42,773 nucleotides of DNA from an uncultured Oscillospiraceae bacterium (lineage in GTDB: Bacteria; Bacillota; Clostridia; Oscillospirales; Oscillospiraceae). The notes beneath the pieces were generated by a model. That model was given only the letters and a program-made list of their open reading frames with translations. It was not told the origin of the DNA and did not search any database. Location of the stretch: the NCBI GenBank assembly GCA_944385665.1, contig CALWYB010000018.1:1-42773 (forward strand), written 5' to 3'. This document shows positions 32,926 through 41,100 of this stretch, piece by piece (position 1 is the stretch's first letter; the number at the start of each line of letters is the position of its first letter). Both the position numbers and the translations under genes were made by a program.

Positions 32926-34457
32926 CAGACCATGAGTTGGAATCCCGGCTGCGCACCGCTTTGGAGCACGCCGCCCCCAACGACCTGGAGGGGGTGCTCT
33001 CCCGGTGTGAAACGGGGAAAGGAACCGTGATCGACATGACCAACGAATTGCAGCCCAAGAAGAAAAAGAACCGCTGGGCGCCCCTGGCCATTGCCGCCTG
33101 TCTGGCTCTGGTGCTGGTGGGCGGAGGCGGCGGCTACTACTATTACACCGCCAACAACGCCGTGGCCTCCCTGGTGTCCCTGGACGTGAACCCCAGCATT
33201 CAGCTGGAAGTGAACAAGAACGAAAAAGTTCTCTCCGCCACCCCCATGAACGACGACGGGGCGGAGATTTTGGCCAACATGGACCTGAAAGGCACCCAGG
33301 CCGACGTAGCCATGTACGCCATCATCGGCTCTCTCCTCCAGCACGGCTATGTGGATGAGCTGGCAAACTCCATCCTCATCACCGTGGAGGACGACGACCA
33401 GGCCCGGGGCGAAAAGCTCCAGCAGGCCCTCACCCAGCAGGCGGACGCCGCCCTGGCCAACGCCCAGGTGAACGGCTCGGTGCTGGCCCAGACCCTGCAA
33501 AACAGCCAGGAGCTCACCCAGAAGGCCCAGGAGTACGGCATCTCCACCGGCAAGGCCGCCCTCATCCAGGCCATTGTGGCGGGCAGCAACAACACCAAGA
33601 CCTTTGAGGAGCTGGTGGGCCTGTCCATCAACGAGCTGAACCTGCTCTATACCGCCCAGATCCCTGTGGAGGGGCAGACCACCGACGCCCAGCAGAACAC
33701 CGGCGGGGCCAACACCGCCCCCATCACCACCTCCGGCTCCGCCAGCCAAAGCGCCTATATCGGCCTGGACGCGGCCAAGCAGGCTGCCCTCAAGCACGCC
33801 GGGGTGTCCGCCTCCGACGCCACCTTTGTGGAGGCCGAGTACGACTACGACGACGGAAAGATGGTCTACGAGGTGGAGTTCCACGTGAAGGGCACCGAGT
33901 ACGACTATGAGATCGACGCCCAGACCGGCGCGGTGGTGAAGTACAAGAGCGAGCAGAACGGCACCAACGTGGGCTCGGGCAGCGTGAACACCTCCTCCTT
34001 CATCGGGGAGAGCGCCGCCAAGCAGGCCGCCCTCACCTACGCAGGCATCCAGGAGAGCGACACCACCTACTGCAACGCCTGGCTGGAGTATGACGACGGC
34101 CGCGCCGAGTGCTACGAGGTGGAGTTTATGGTGGGCTCCACCCGCTACGAGTGCAAGGTGGCCCTCACCTCCGCCACCGTGATCGAGTGCGAGCAGGAGA
34201 ACTACGGCGGCCAAACCGGCCAGTCCGGTGGCTCTGCCGCCTCCTCCACTGACATCGGCGCTGAGAAGGCCAAGTCCATCGCCCTGAACCACGCGGGCGT
34301 CAGCGCCAGCCAGACCTCCCAGCTGAAGGTGGAGCGGGATGTGGATGACGGCGTGCTGGAGTATGAAGTAGAGTTCAAAGCCAACGGGATGGAGTACGAG
34401 TACGTCATCCACGGCGGCACGGGACAGATTTTGAAGTACGAATCTGATCGGGATTAA
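32922..34457 (+). CDS. RsgI-like transmembrane anti-sigma factor with three PepSY-type repeats
   Basis: A 511-residue single-pass protein. Residues 1-50 are the cytoplasmic sigma-binding part, 52-71 a transmembrane helix, and the rest is outside. Residues 85-94 read VSLDVNPSIQ, the hallmark of the RsgI juxtamembrane domain, where cleavage between Asn90 and Pro91 has been reported to start signalling in Clostridium. About 130 residues of helical sequence follow. Then come three similar units of about 80 residues, near 276-345, 360-430 and 440-511. Each opens IG-(D/E)-x-A-K and carries the DDG...YEVEF pattern of PepSY/YpeB-type domains. It probably holds the upstream sigma factor until an extracellular signal arrives. 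Confidence 0.85.
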   Translation: MTDHELESRLRTALEHAAPNDLEGVLSRCETGKGTVIDMTNELQPKKKKNRWAPLAIAACLALVLVGGGGGYYYYTANNAVASLVSLDVNPSIQLEVNKNEKVLSATPMNDDGAEILANMDLKGTQADVAMYAIIGSLLQHGYVDELANSILITVEDDDQARGEKLQQALTQQADAALANAQVNGSVLAQTLQNSQELTQKAQEYGISTGKAALIQAIVAGSNNTKTFEELVGLSINELNLLYTAQIPVEGQTTDAQQNTGGANTAPITTSGSASQSAYIGLDAAKQAALKHAGVSASDATFVEAEYDYDDGKMVYEVEFHVKGTEYDYEIDAQTGAVVKYKSEQNGTNVGSGSVNTSSFIGESAAKQAALTYAGIQESDTTYCNAWLEYDDGRAECYEVEFMVGSTRYECKVALTSATVIECEQENYGGQTGQSGGSAASSTDIGAEKAKSIALNHAGVSASQTSQLKVERDVDDGVLEYEVEFKANGMEYEYVIHGGTGQILKYESDRD

Positions 34458-34460
34458 ATC

Positions 34461-34493
34461 AAAAAACCGGCTGTCCATGACAGCCGGTTTTTT
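34461..34493 (+). terminator. Terminator of the sigma/anti-sigma operon
   Basis: AAACCGGCTGT pairs with ACAGCCGGTTT around CCATG, followed by TTTTTT. Confidence 0.9.
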
Positions 34494-34547
34494 CATCCTC
34501 AAAACATGGATTCTATCCGTTCCCCATCCTGTTCCACAGCGGGGAAC

Positions 34548-34606
34548 CCCAGCGGCGAAGCGGAGCTTCGCACAACGTTCTTTGCCAAGCTTTCTTTCAA
34601 GAAAGC
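34548..34606 (-). repeat. R2 3' element, copy 5 (3' end of the metallopeptidase gene)
   Basis: Leftward hairpin A GCTTTCTT/AAGAAAGC (34589-34606) contains the TGA stop of the metallopeptidase in its loop. Hairpin B GCGAAGC/GCTTCGC (34555-34571) follows, with a G-C pair where other copies have A-T. Instead of hairpin C there is GTTCCCC/GGGGAAC (about 34519-34547). Confidence 0.7.
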
Positions 34607-34968
34607 GGTTCCCTGGCCCGGCGCAAAAACTCCGCGTCCTTGTCATCCAGGGCGTGGAGCCCGGCAAAATCCTCCATGTGGTGGGTAAACTCATGGGCCA
34701 CGGTGGCGAAGATCTCGTCCTTCCAGGTCTCCTCGTCCTCGTCGGAGAGCAGGGCGGCAAAGGAGCCGTAGTAGAGTACGATGTACCGCCCCAGCATATC
34801 ATTGCAGTACTCCCCCATGATGTACATCTCCCCCGGGGGAAACTCCGGGTCGGGCATGGCCTGCTCCTCCAGCTGGATGCCCCCGTCCAGCTCCTCAAAA
34901 AACGCATCGGGAAATTCCTGGGCGATCTCCTCCAGCCAGTCCCCCATGGTCTCGTAGCTGGGCACCAT
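34597..34968 (-). CDS. Zincin-like metallopeptidase family protein
   Basis: A 123-residue protein with a minimal zinc protease motif: His92-Glu93-x-x-His96 in TVAHEFTHHMEDFAG, preceded by the family block MGEYCNDMLGRYIVLYYG. This small family (Pfam zincin-like metallopeptidase, DUF1025 type) is widespread in Clostridia and actinobacteria. Activity is mostly unproven. The third zinc ligand is probably the Glu99 or Asp100 after the second histidine, but this is a guess. AAGGAGG precedes the ATG. The C-terminal residues LS and the stop codon are read from the R2 repeat. Confidence 0.82.
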   Translation of the reverse strand: MVPSYETMGDWLEEIAQEFPDAFFEELDGGIQLEEQAMPDPEFPPGEMYIMGEYCNDMLGRYIVLYYGSFAALLSDEDEETWKDEIFATVAHEFTHHMEDFAGLHALDDKDAEFLRRAREPLS

Positions 34969-35145
34969 GGCCCTCGCCTCCTTTTCGCTGTTTTTCTCAG
35001 GATACCAAAAATCGACCCCGGATACAAGGCGGGAAAACCTTCGTAAAAACTTAAGAATTTTTCCATGCCAATTTAATCTTTCCGGCGTATGGTATAGGCT
35101 GTACCAGTTCAAAGTAAATCCACCCACAGAAAAGAGGTTTTTCCC

Positions 35146-35997
35146 ATGCCATCCCGCTCCCGTCGGGCCGCCGCCCAGGCCAAGAAAACACGCCGCCGCT
35201 CCCCCCTGCCCTGGCTGCTTCTTGTGCTGGTGGTGGCGGTGGGCGGTTACCGCCTGTATACCGGCTACTTCCCCTTCCAGCCCCGCCAGTCCCTGGACGG
35301 TCAGACCATCAGCAGCGAGACCCTCTCCCAGCTGCGCACCCTGGCCAAAGACCAGCCCCAGGCCAAGTATATTCTGAACAACCTGGGCGAATATCCCGCC
35401 AGCCTGCTCTCCCTGCTGGGCCGCAACTCCGAGACCCTGGACTTTGTGGCGGGCTACCCCCAGCACAAGGACGATACTCCCGCCGACACGGTGGGTGAGG
35501 TCACCCAGGGGGAGTTTCCCCTGCTGATGCAGTGGGATATGCGCTGGGGCTATGCCACCTATGGGGACGGCCTGATGGCCCTCAACGGCTGCGGTCCCAC
35601 CGCCCTGTCCATGGTGATCTGCGGCCTCACCGGGGACAATACCATTACTCCCTACACCGTGGCCCAGTACGCCGACAGCCAGGGCTACTATGTGGACGGG
35701 GTGGGCACCAGCTGGGACCTGATGCGCAAGGGGGCGGAGCACTTCGGCCTCACCGCCAAGGAGCTGCCCCTGGATGAGGGGGTCATTACCAACGCCCTGA
35801 AGCAGAGCCGGCCCATCATTTGCAGCGTTGGCCCCGGCGACTTCACCACCAGCGGCCACTTCATCGTGCTGGTGGGCATGGAGGACGGCAAGATCCGGGT
35901 CAACGACCCCAACCGCCGCTCCACCAGCGCCCAGCTGTGGGACTACGACACTCTGGCCGGACAGATCAACAATTTGTGGGCCTATACTCTGGCCTGA
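35146..35997 (+). CDS. Membrane-anchored C39-like cysteine peptidase
   Basis: A 283-residue protein with a basic N-terminus, a signal anchor at residues 22-40 and an extracytoplasmic C39-like (papain fold) domain from about 120. The expected triad is Cys149 in NGCGPTALSMV, His238 in SGHFIVLVG and Asp254 in RVNDPN; the block LMQWDMRWGYATYG precedes the Cys as in the Peptidase_C39_2 family. It may cleave cell-wall-linked or secreted peptides; no partner ABC exporter is adjacent. AAAGAGG lies upstream. The promoter is unclear. It is followed by the serpin gene after 127 bp. Confidence 0.82.
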   Translation: MPSRSRRAAAQAKKTRRRSPLPWLLLVLVVAVGGYRLYTGYFPFQPRQSLDGQTISSETLSQLRTLAKDQPQAKYILNNLGEYPASLLSLLGRNSETLDFVAGYPQHKDDTPADTVGEVTQGEFPLLMQWDMRWGYATYGDGLMALNGCGPTALSMVICGLTGDNTITPYTVAQYADSQGYYVDGVGTSWDLMRKGAEHFGLTAKELPLDEGVITNALKQSRPIICSVGPGDFTTSGHFIVLVGMEDGKIRVNDPNRRSTSAQLWDYDTLAGQINNLWAYTLA

Positions 35998-36124
35998 CCC
36001 TTCCCTACCGGTGCAAAACAGGGTATAATAAAAGTGAAAATCCGCCCCTTGTTTTGGAAACCCCTCCCCCCTGTATTCCGTCTAAATGAGTAGAGAGGAA
36101 GCACCGGAAAGGAGTGTGACTGCC

Positions 36125-37507
36125 ATGAAACGAACGGTATCCATCCTGCTGGTCTCGGCCCTGCTGCTGTCTCTGGCGGGCTGTCAACAAGCCAGCGAAC
36201 CTCAGGGCTCCCAGAGCAGCCAAAGCAGCCAGCAAGACCCCACCCAGGCGGTCTTTACCGCCCTGAAAGAGCCCACCTACCCTGAATTTCCCCAGTTTCC
36301 AAAGAACCCGGACGAGGACCCCAGCATCGACTGGCAGACCTACTATAATGCCCACGATGAGTATTACAGCGCGGTGATGGAGCTGCGGGGCGGCGGCATC
36401 CCCGAGGGCACCCGGTTTGCCATCAGCGACTTTGCCGCCAAGAGCACCCCCCTGGCCCTGGCGGGACAGGAGGGAAAAAACGTCGCCTACTCCCCCGTCT
36501 CCCTGTGGGCGGCTCTGGCCATGCTGGCGCCCTGCGCCCAGGGGAACAGCCAGAGTCAGCTGCTCTCCGCCCTTGGAGTAGCCGGTCAGCGGGAGCTCAC
36601 CGACCAGGTGGGCCGATTGGGGAGGGGGCTGTACACCGACGACGGGGTGAGCAGCCTGATCCTATCCAACTCCGTGTGGCTCAATGACGCTCAGGAGGGG
36701 GAGTACGTCCAGGCCACCCTGGACACCTTGGGCCGGGACTACTTTGCCGGGGTCTATTCCGCCCCCATGGGCACCGCCGGAGCCGACCAGGCCATCACCG
36801 ACTGGATCGCCAAAGAGACCCACGGTCTCATCGGTGGGGACGGCCCTGTGGTGGATACCACGCCGGACACCCTGGCCATGCTGGTCTCCTCCCTCTACTA
36901 CAAGGCGGCCTGGGTCGTTCCCTTTGAAGCGGAACAGACCCAGGCGGGGGACTTTACCACCGCCGCAGGCAGCACCGTCTCCGCCGACTTTATGCACGCT
37001 ACCCGGGTGGGCAGCTTCCTGAACCGGGATGGCTATCAGGCCGCCGCCCTGGAGACCCAGCTGGGGGAGATGTTCTTTGTGCTGCCCCAGGAGGGCACCG
37101 CCCCCGAGGAGTTATTGAGCGACACCAGCTTCCTCTCCAGCCTCAGCTCCGGGGCCGCCGACGTTCAGTACGGCAAGGTGGAGTGGTCGGTGCCCAAGTT
37201 TGACCTGTCCGCCGACCTGGACCTGATCAGCACCCTGAAAGCCCTGGGCATTACCGATCTGCTGGACCCAGATAAGGCGGATCTCAGCGGCCTGACCTCC
37301 CTGGACACCTTCCTGACTCAGGCCGAGCAGATGACCCGGGTGAGCGTGGATGAGGAGGGCGTGGAGGCCGCCGCTGTCACCATCATTGCCGACGGCATGG
37401 GCGGAATTCCCGATGAAACCTGCGTGATGAACCTGAACCGCCCCTTCCTGTTTGTACTGCGCAGCCAGGGCGTGGCCCTGTTTGTGGGCGTGGTGAATGA
37501 GGTGTAA
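36125..37507 (+). CDS. Serpin-family protease inhibitor, lipoprotein
   Basis: A 460-residue secreted serpin. A signal peptide with lipobox LSLAGC anchors it at the cell surface, and a Ser/Gln linker follows. The serpin fold starts near residue 95 and includes NVAYSPVSLWAALAMLA, ILSNSVWLND and SSLYYKAAWVVPFEAEQT. The reactive-centre hinge EEGVEAAAVT (about 410-419) matches the small-residue pattern of inhibitory serpins, so it should trap proteases. The scissile loop after it (IIADGMGGIP) is glycine-rich, so the P1 residue and target are uncertain. The C-terminus has NRPFLFVLRS. AAAGGAGTG precedes the ATG at 36125. Gut serpins can block host or competitor proteases. Confidence 0.92.
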   Translation: MKRTVSILLVSALLLSLAGCQQASEPQGSQSSQSSQQDPTQAVFTALKEPTYPEFPQFPKNPDEDPSIDWQTYYNAHDEYYSAVMELRGGGIPEGTRFAISDFAAKSTPLALAGQEGKNVAYSPVSLWAALAMLAPCAQGNSQSQLLSALGVAGQRELTDQVGRLGRGLYTDDGVSSLILSNSVWLNDAQEGEYVQATLDTLGRDYFAGVYSAPMGTAGADQAITDWIAKETHGLIGGDGPVVDTTPDTLAMLVSSLYYKAAWVVPFEAEQTQAGDFTTAAGSTVSADFMHATRVGSFLNRDGYQAAALETQLGEMFFVLPQEGTAPEELLSDTSFLSSLSSGAADVQYGKVEWSVPKFDLSADLDLISTLKALGITDLLDPDKADLSGLTSLDTFLTQAEQMTRVSVDEEGVEAAAVTIIADGMGGIPDETCVMNLNRPFLFVLRSQGVALFVGVVNEV

Positions 37508-37527
37508 TTCTTTTCTTCATACAGCAG

Positions 37528-37567
37528 CCGCCCCCGTAGGAGGAATCCTGCGGGGGCGGTTTTTTTG
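37528..37567 (+). terminator. Terminator of the serpin gene
   Basis: CCGCCCCCG (37528-37536) pairs with CGGGGGCGG (37551-37559), followed by TTTTTTTT. The R1 repeat begins within the T-run. Confidence 0.9.
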
Positions 37568-37900
37568 AGAGGGTTCCGCCCTGGGGGCGGGACGGGGGTG
37601 TGACTTTCTGAGCGATCAGAAAGTCACCAATGGCCCAGGCCACCCTCTCTTACCCCTTCGGGGCAATTCACCTTGAGAATCGCCGGGGCCGCCTTCGACG
37701 AGCGCCTTCGCGCAGCGGGCGTTCAAAGTCGCCCCACCCCCTGGACCCCCATTTACGGGGGACGCCCTCCTGGTTTCTTGGCTCTCTCATCCGGCGGGCA
37801 AAATCTGAGTGGTCTTTCCGTTTCTTTCCGGGCCACTGGGCCCTGGTTCCATCTAAATTTGGATGGTGTTCCGGTTCTAGCCTACTCCGCCTACCTGGGC
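37566..37900 (+). repeat. R1 structured repeat, copy d
   Basis: It begins TTGAGAGGGTTCCGCCCTG. Stem 1 is GTGACTTTCTGA/TCAGAAAGTCAC (37600-37611, 37616-37627), changed at two positions from copies b and c with both partners changed, then CACCAATGG. Stem 2 is GAGCGCC/GGCGTTC (37700-37706, 37718-37724) and contains a G-U pair on the plus strand. Stem 3 is CCCCC-ATTTAC-GGGGG (37746-37761). The second half matches inverted copy e (GGCGGGCAAAATCTGAGTGG, CGGGCCACTGGGCCCTGG). Confidence 0.8.
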
Positions 37901-37956
37901 AAAACCAGGGGAGCTGGGCAGTTGCTCCGGGCAGATGGGGGCAGTTGGTCCGTCAT

Positions 37957-37985
37957 CGCGGGCGGATGGGACATCCGCCCCTACG
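37957..37985. repeat. R3 palindromic unit
   Basis: GGCGGATG (37961-37968) and CATCCGCC (37972-37979) pair around GGA, followed by CCCTACGAAA. It matches the units at 8441-8582 and again sits between R1 and R2. Confidence 0.7.
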
Positions 37986-37997
37986 AAAAGAGAAAAA

Positions 37998-38108
37998 AGT
38001 GGGAGCGACGGAACACGTCACTCCCACAAACATTTTTCTTACGGGTGCAGAGGCGAAACGAAGTTTCGCACAAAGTTCTTTGCCAAGCTTTCTTTCAAGA
38101 AAGCGGGG
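37998..38108 (-). repeat. R2 three-hairpin 3' element, copy 6 (3' UTR of the giant permease)
   Basis: Directly after the permease stop codon (38110-38112), reading leftward: hairpin A GCTTTCTT/AAGAAAGC (38087-38104), GGCAAAGAACTTTGT, and hairpin B GCGAAAC/GTTTCGC with a 3-base loop (38053-38069). Next come CCTCTGCACCCGTAAG and hairpin C GTGGGAGTGACG/CGTCGCTCCCAC (38000-38028) with TTTTTTC. The unequal pair in hairpin C is G-U only on the minus strand, which agrees with use as the permease terminator. Confidence 0.8.
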
Positions 38109-38109
38109 G

Positions 38110-41100
38110 TTACTCGACGGTTTTCAGGGACTCCACCATATCCAGCTTTTTCAGCTTGCGGTGGGCCGCCAGGTTCACCACCAGGGAGAACACGGTGGTC
38201 AGCAGCACCGCCCACAGGTAGCTGGTGGGGGCCACGGTGCGGCCGAACATCAACAGGTCGATCTCCACCGTCAGAATAAGCCACTGGTGCAGCAGCTTGC
38301 CCATGACCATGCCCATAGCCACGCCGAACACCGTCAGGATCACATTCTCCCGGTAGATGTAGGCGGACAGCTCCCCGTCGTAGAAGCCCAGCACCTTGAG
38401 GGTAGCCAGCTCCCGCATGCGCTCGGTGATGTTGATATTGGTCAGGTTATAGAGTACCACAAAGGCCAGGGCGGCGGCGCATACGATAATCAGGGCCACG
38501 GCGTAGTCCACGCTCTCCAGGCTGGTGCCGAAGGTCTGACGGGTATCCTCAATGCGGGTCAGGGAGCTGATGCCGTCCAGGGAGACCAGCTCCTGCTCCA
38601 GCTCCTGGGCGCCGTCGGCCTGGGTGTCGTAGCGGACCAGCACGGCGTTCTCCTGGGGAGCCTGGCCGAACACCTGCTCATAGTAGGTGGCCGACATGTA
38701 CACATTGTGCTGGATGTAGTGCTCGGTGATATCGGCCACCCGGACCTCCACCCGGCTGTCCCCGTCCAGGGTGATGGTGTCCCCCGCCTTCACGCCCAGC
38801 AGCAGGGAGAGCTTTTCGGTAATCACCACCCCATCGTCGGGCAGGGTGACGGTCTGGTCGTCGGTGCGGTGGCGCAGGTTGACAAACCGCTCCAGCACGC
38901 CGCTGTTTTCCACCACGTCCAGGGTGGCGTCGGCGGTGTAGGCGGCGCTCTCGGCGGTGATGGTCTCGGTGTGCTCCTGGGTCCAGTCCTCCACCAGATC
39001 GCTGCCGTCCAGGGCCTTCTCCACCTCAGCCCACTCGCCGGGGGTGATGTGCTCCACCAGGCCCAGCTGGGCGGAGTAGCGGTAGATCTCGTCGTACTGC
39101 TTATCCATCACCGCGAAGATAGAATCCCGCAGGCCAAAGGCGGTGACGATGAGGGCGGCGCAGCCGCCGATGCCGATGACGGTCATCCAGAACCGCTTCT
39201 GGTACCGGAAGAGGTTGCGCAGGGTGATCTTATAGTTGAAGGACAGATGCCGCCACAGGGGGGTGATGCGCTCCAGCAGGATGCGCTTGCCCATGGGGGG
39301 CGCTTTGGGCCGCATGAGCTGGGCGGGCACAGCGGTGAGGGTGCTGAAGCAGGCCCCCAGGGCGGACAGAGTGACCGTCCCCACCGCCGCCAGGCAGGCG
39401 GTGATGGAGGTGGCGGGCTCGATGCCGTAGTGGATGGGTCCAAAGGTGTAGATGATCTTCCAGGCGGTGCAGATAATCCAGGGCAGCAGGGTGAGGCCGA
39501 TGGCCAATCCCACCACCGAGCCTACCGCGCTGGCCAGGAAACCGTAGCCCACATATTTGATGGCGATGGCCCCCTTGGAGTAGCCCAGGGCCTTCATGCC
39601 GCCGATGGCCACCCGCTGCTCCTCCACCATGCGGGTCATGGTGGTGAGACACACCAGGGCCGCCACCAGGAAGAAAATCAGGGGAAAGACGCTGGCCAGG
39701 TTGCCCATGCGGTCGGCGTCCATGGAGTAGCTGACAAAGCCCATGTTGGTGTCCCGGTCCAGCAGGTACCACTCACAGTCGTCCAGATCGTCCAGATCCC
39801 GCTGGGCCTGCTCCACCTTCTTCTGGGCGTCGGCGATTTCCGCCTCCGCCTCCGCCTTGCCGTCCACGTACTCCTGGTAGCCGTCGGCGTACTCGGCCTC
39901 CCCATCGTACAGCTCTTTTTTGGCGTCGGCCAGTTCGGCCAGGCCGTCGGCCCGCTCCTGCTCCAGGGTGGCCTTGCCGTCCTGCCACTCCCGGTAGCCG
40001 TCCTCGTACTCCGCCTGGCCGTCCTGCCACTCCTTCAGGCCGTCGGCATAGTCCGCCTCGCCGTCATCCAGCTTTTTCTTGGCGTCCTCCAGCTCCAGAC
40101 GTCCGTCCTCCAGCTCCGCCCAGCCGTCGTCCAGCTCCTTCTTGGCGTCGTCCAGCTCTTTCTTGGCGTCCTCCAGCTCGGCCACGCCGTCCTCATACTC
40201 CGCTTCGCCCTCCTCCAGCTGCTCTTTGGCGTCCTGGAGCTGCCGGCGGGCGTCGGAGAGCTCCGCCTGGCCGTCGTAAATCTCCTGCCAGCCGTCCTGG
40301 ATCTGCTGGTTGGCGGACAGGAACACGGAGGTGGACACGGGCACCCTCCGGCCATTCACCGTAGTGTAGAGCTGGTCCAGCTGGGCCTGGAGCTGCTGGG
40401 AGGTGGTGTTGGTGAGACCGGCCGCATCCCGCTGCGCCCGCAGGCTGTCCAGCTGCTGCTTATAGGGGATGACCTGGTTTAATCCGGCCAGCGTGCTCTC
40501 TGCGGAGGTCAGCTGTTCCTTGAGCGTAGTCAGCGTGGCCTCCAGCTGGGCCTTTTTCGTCTCATAATCCGGGTCGTCCTGGGCAAGGCTCTCCAGAGCC
40601 TGCTGGGTCTGGGTAATCTGGGTGTTCAGCCCGGTGATGCCGCTCTCCAATTGACTTTTCTGCTCTGTCAGGTAGGCAGTATCCGCGCTGGCGTAGTCCC
40701 CCAGCTGGCTCTCCAGCTGGGCAATGCCGTCCAGCAGCTGGATGCCGCTGCTCAGGTTGCTGCGGGTGGTGTTCAGCGTGCTGTCAATGAGCGCCCCGTC
40801 GCTGCCCGCCATGGCGGAGAGCAGTTGGCTGTTGCTGGAGTAGCTGGGCAGGCCCAGGGCGGGCAGCTGACTGCGGAACTGGGTCAGGCCGTCCTGGAAG
40901 GCGGCCTCCTGCTCCTGCAGCTCCCGCCGCCCGGCATTGAGCTGGTCCACACCGTCCTCATACTCCTCCAGGCCGTCGTAGTACTCGTCCCAGCCGTCGT
41001 CCAGCTCCTTCCGGGCGTCCTCCAGCTGAGCCTCGCCGTCCTGGTACTCCTTGAGGCCGTCCTCGTACTTTGCCAGGCCGTCCTGCCACTCCTTCAGACC

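Noticed and set aside
32577..35066. A long leftward frame opposite the sigma/anti-sigma genes
   Set aside because: It is an antisense shadow of two well-supported overlapping genes in high-GC sequence.
37630..40482. A rightward open frame of about 950 codons
   Set aside because: It runs through repeats d, R3 and R2 and then antisense to the giant permease. High G+C and the biased codon repeats of the coiled coil keep the opposite frame open; it has no ribosome site or recognisable domain.
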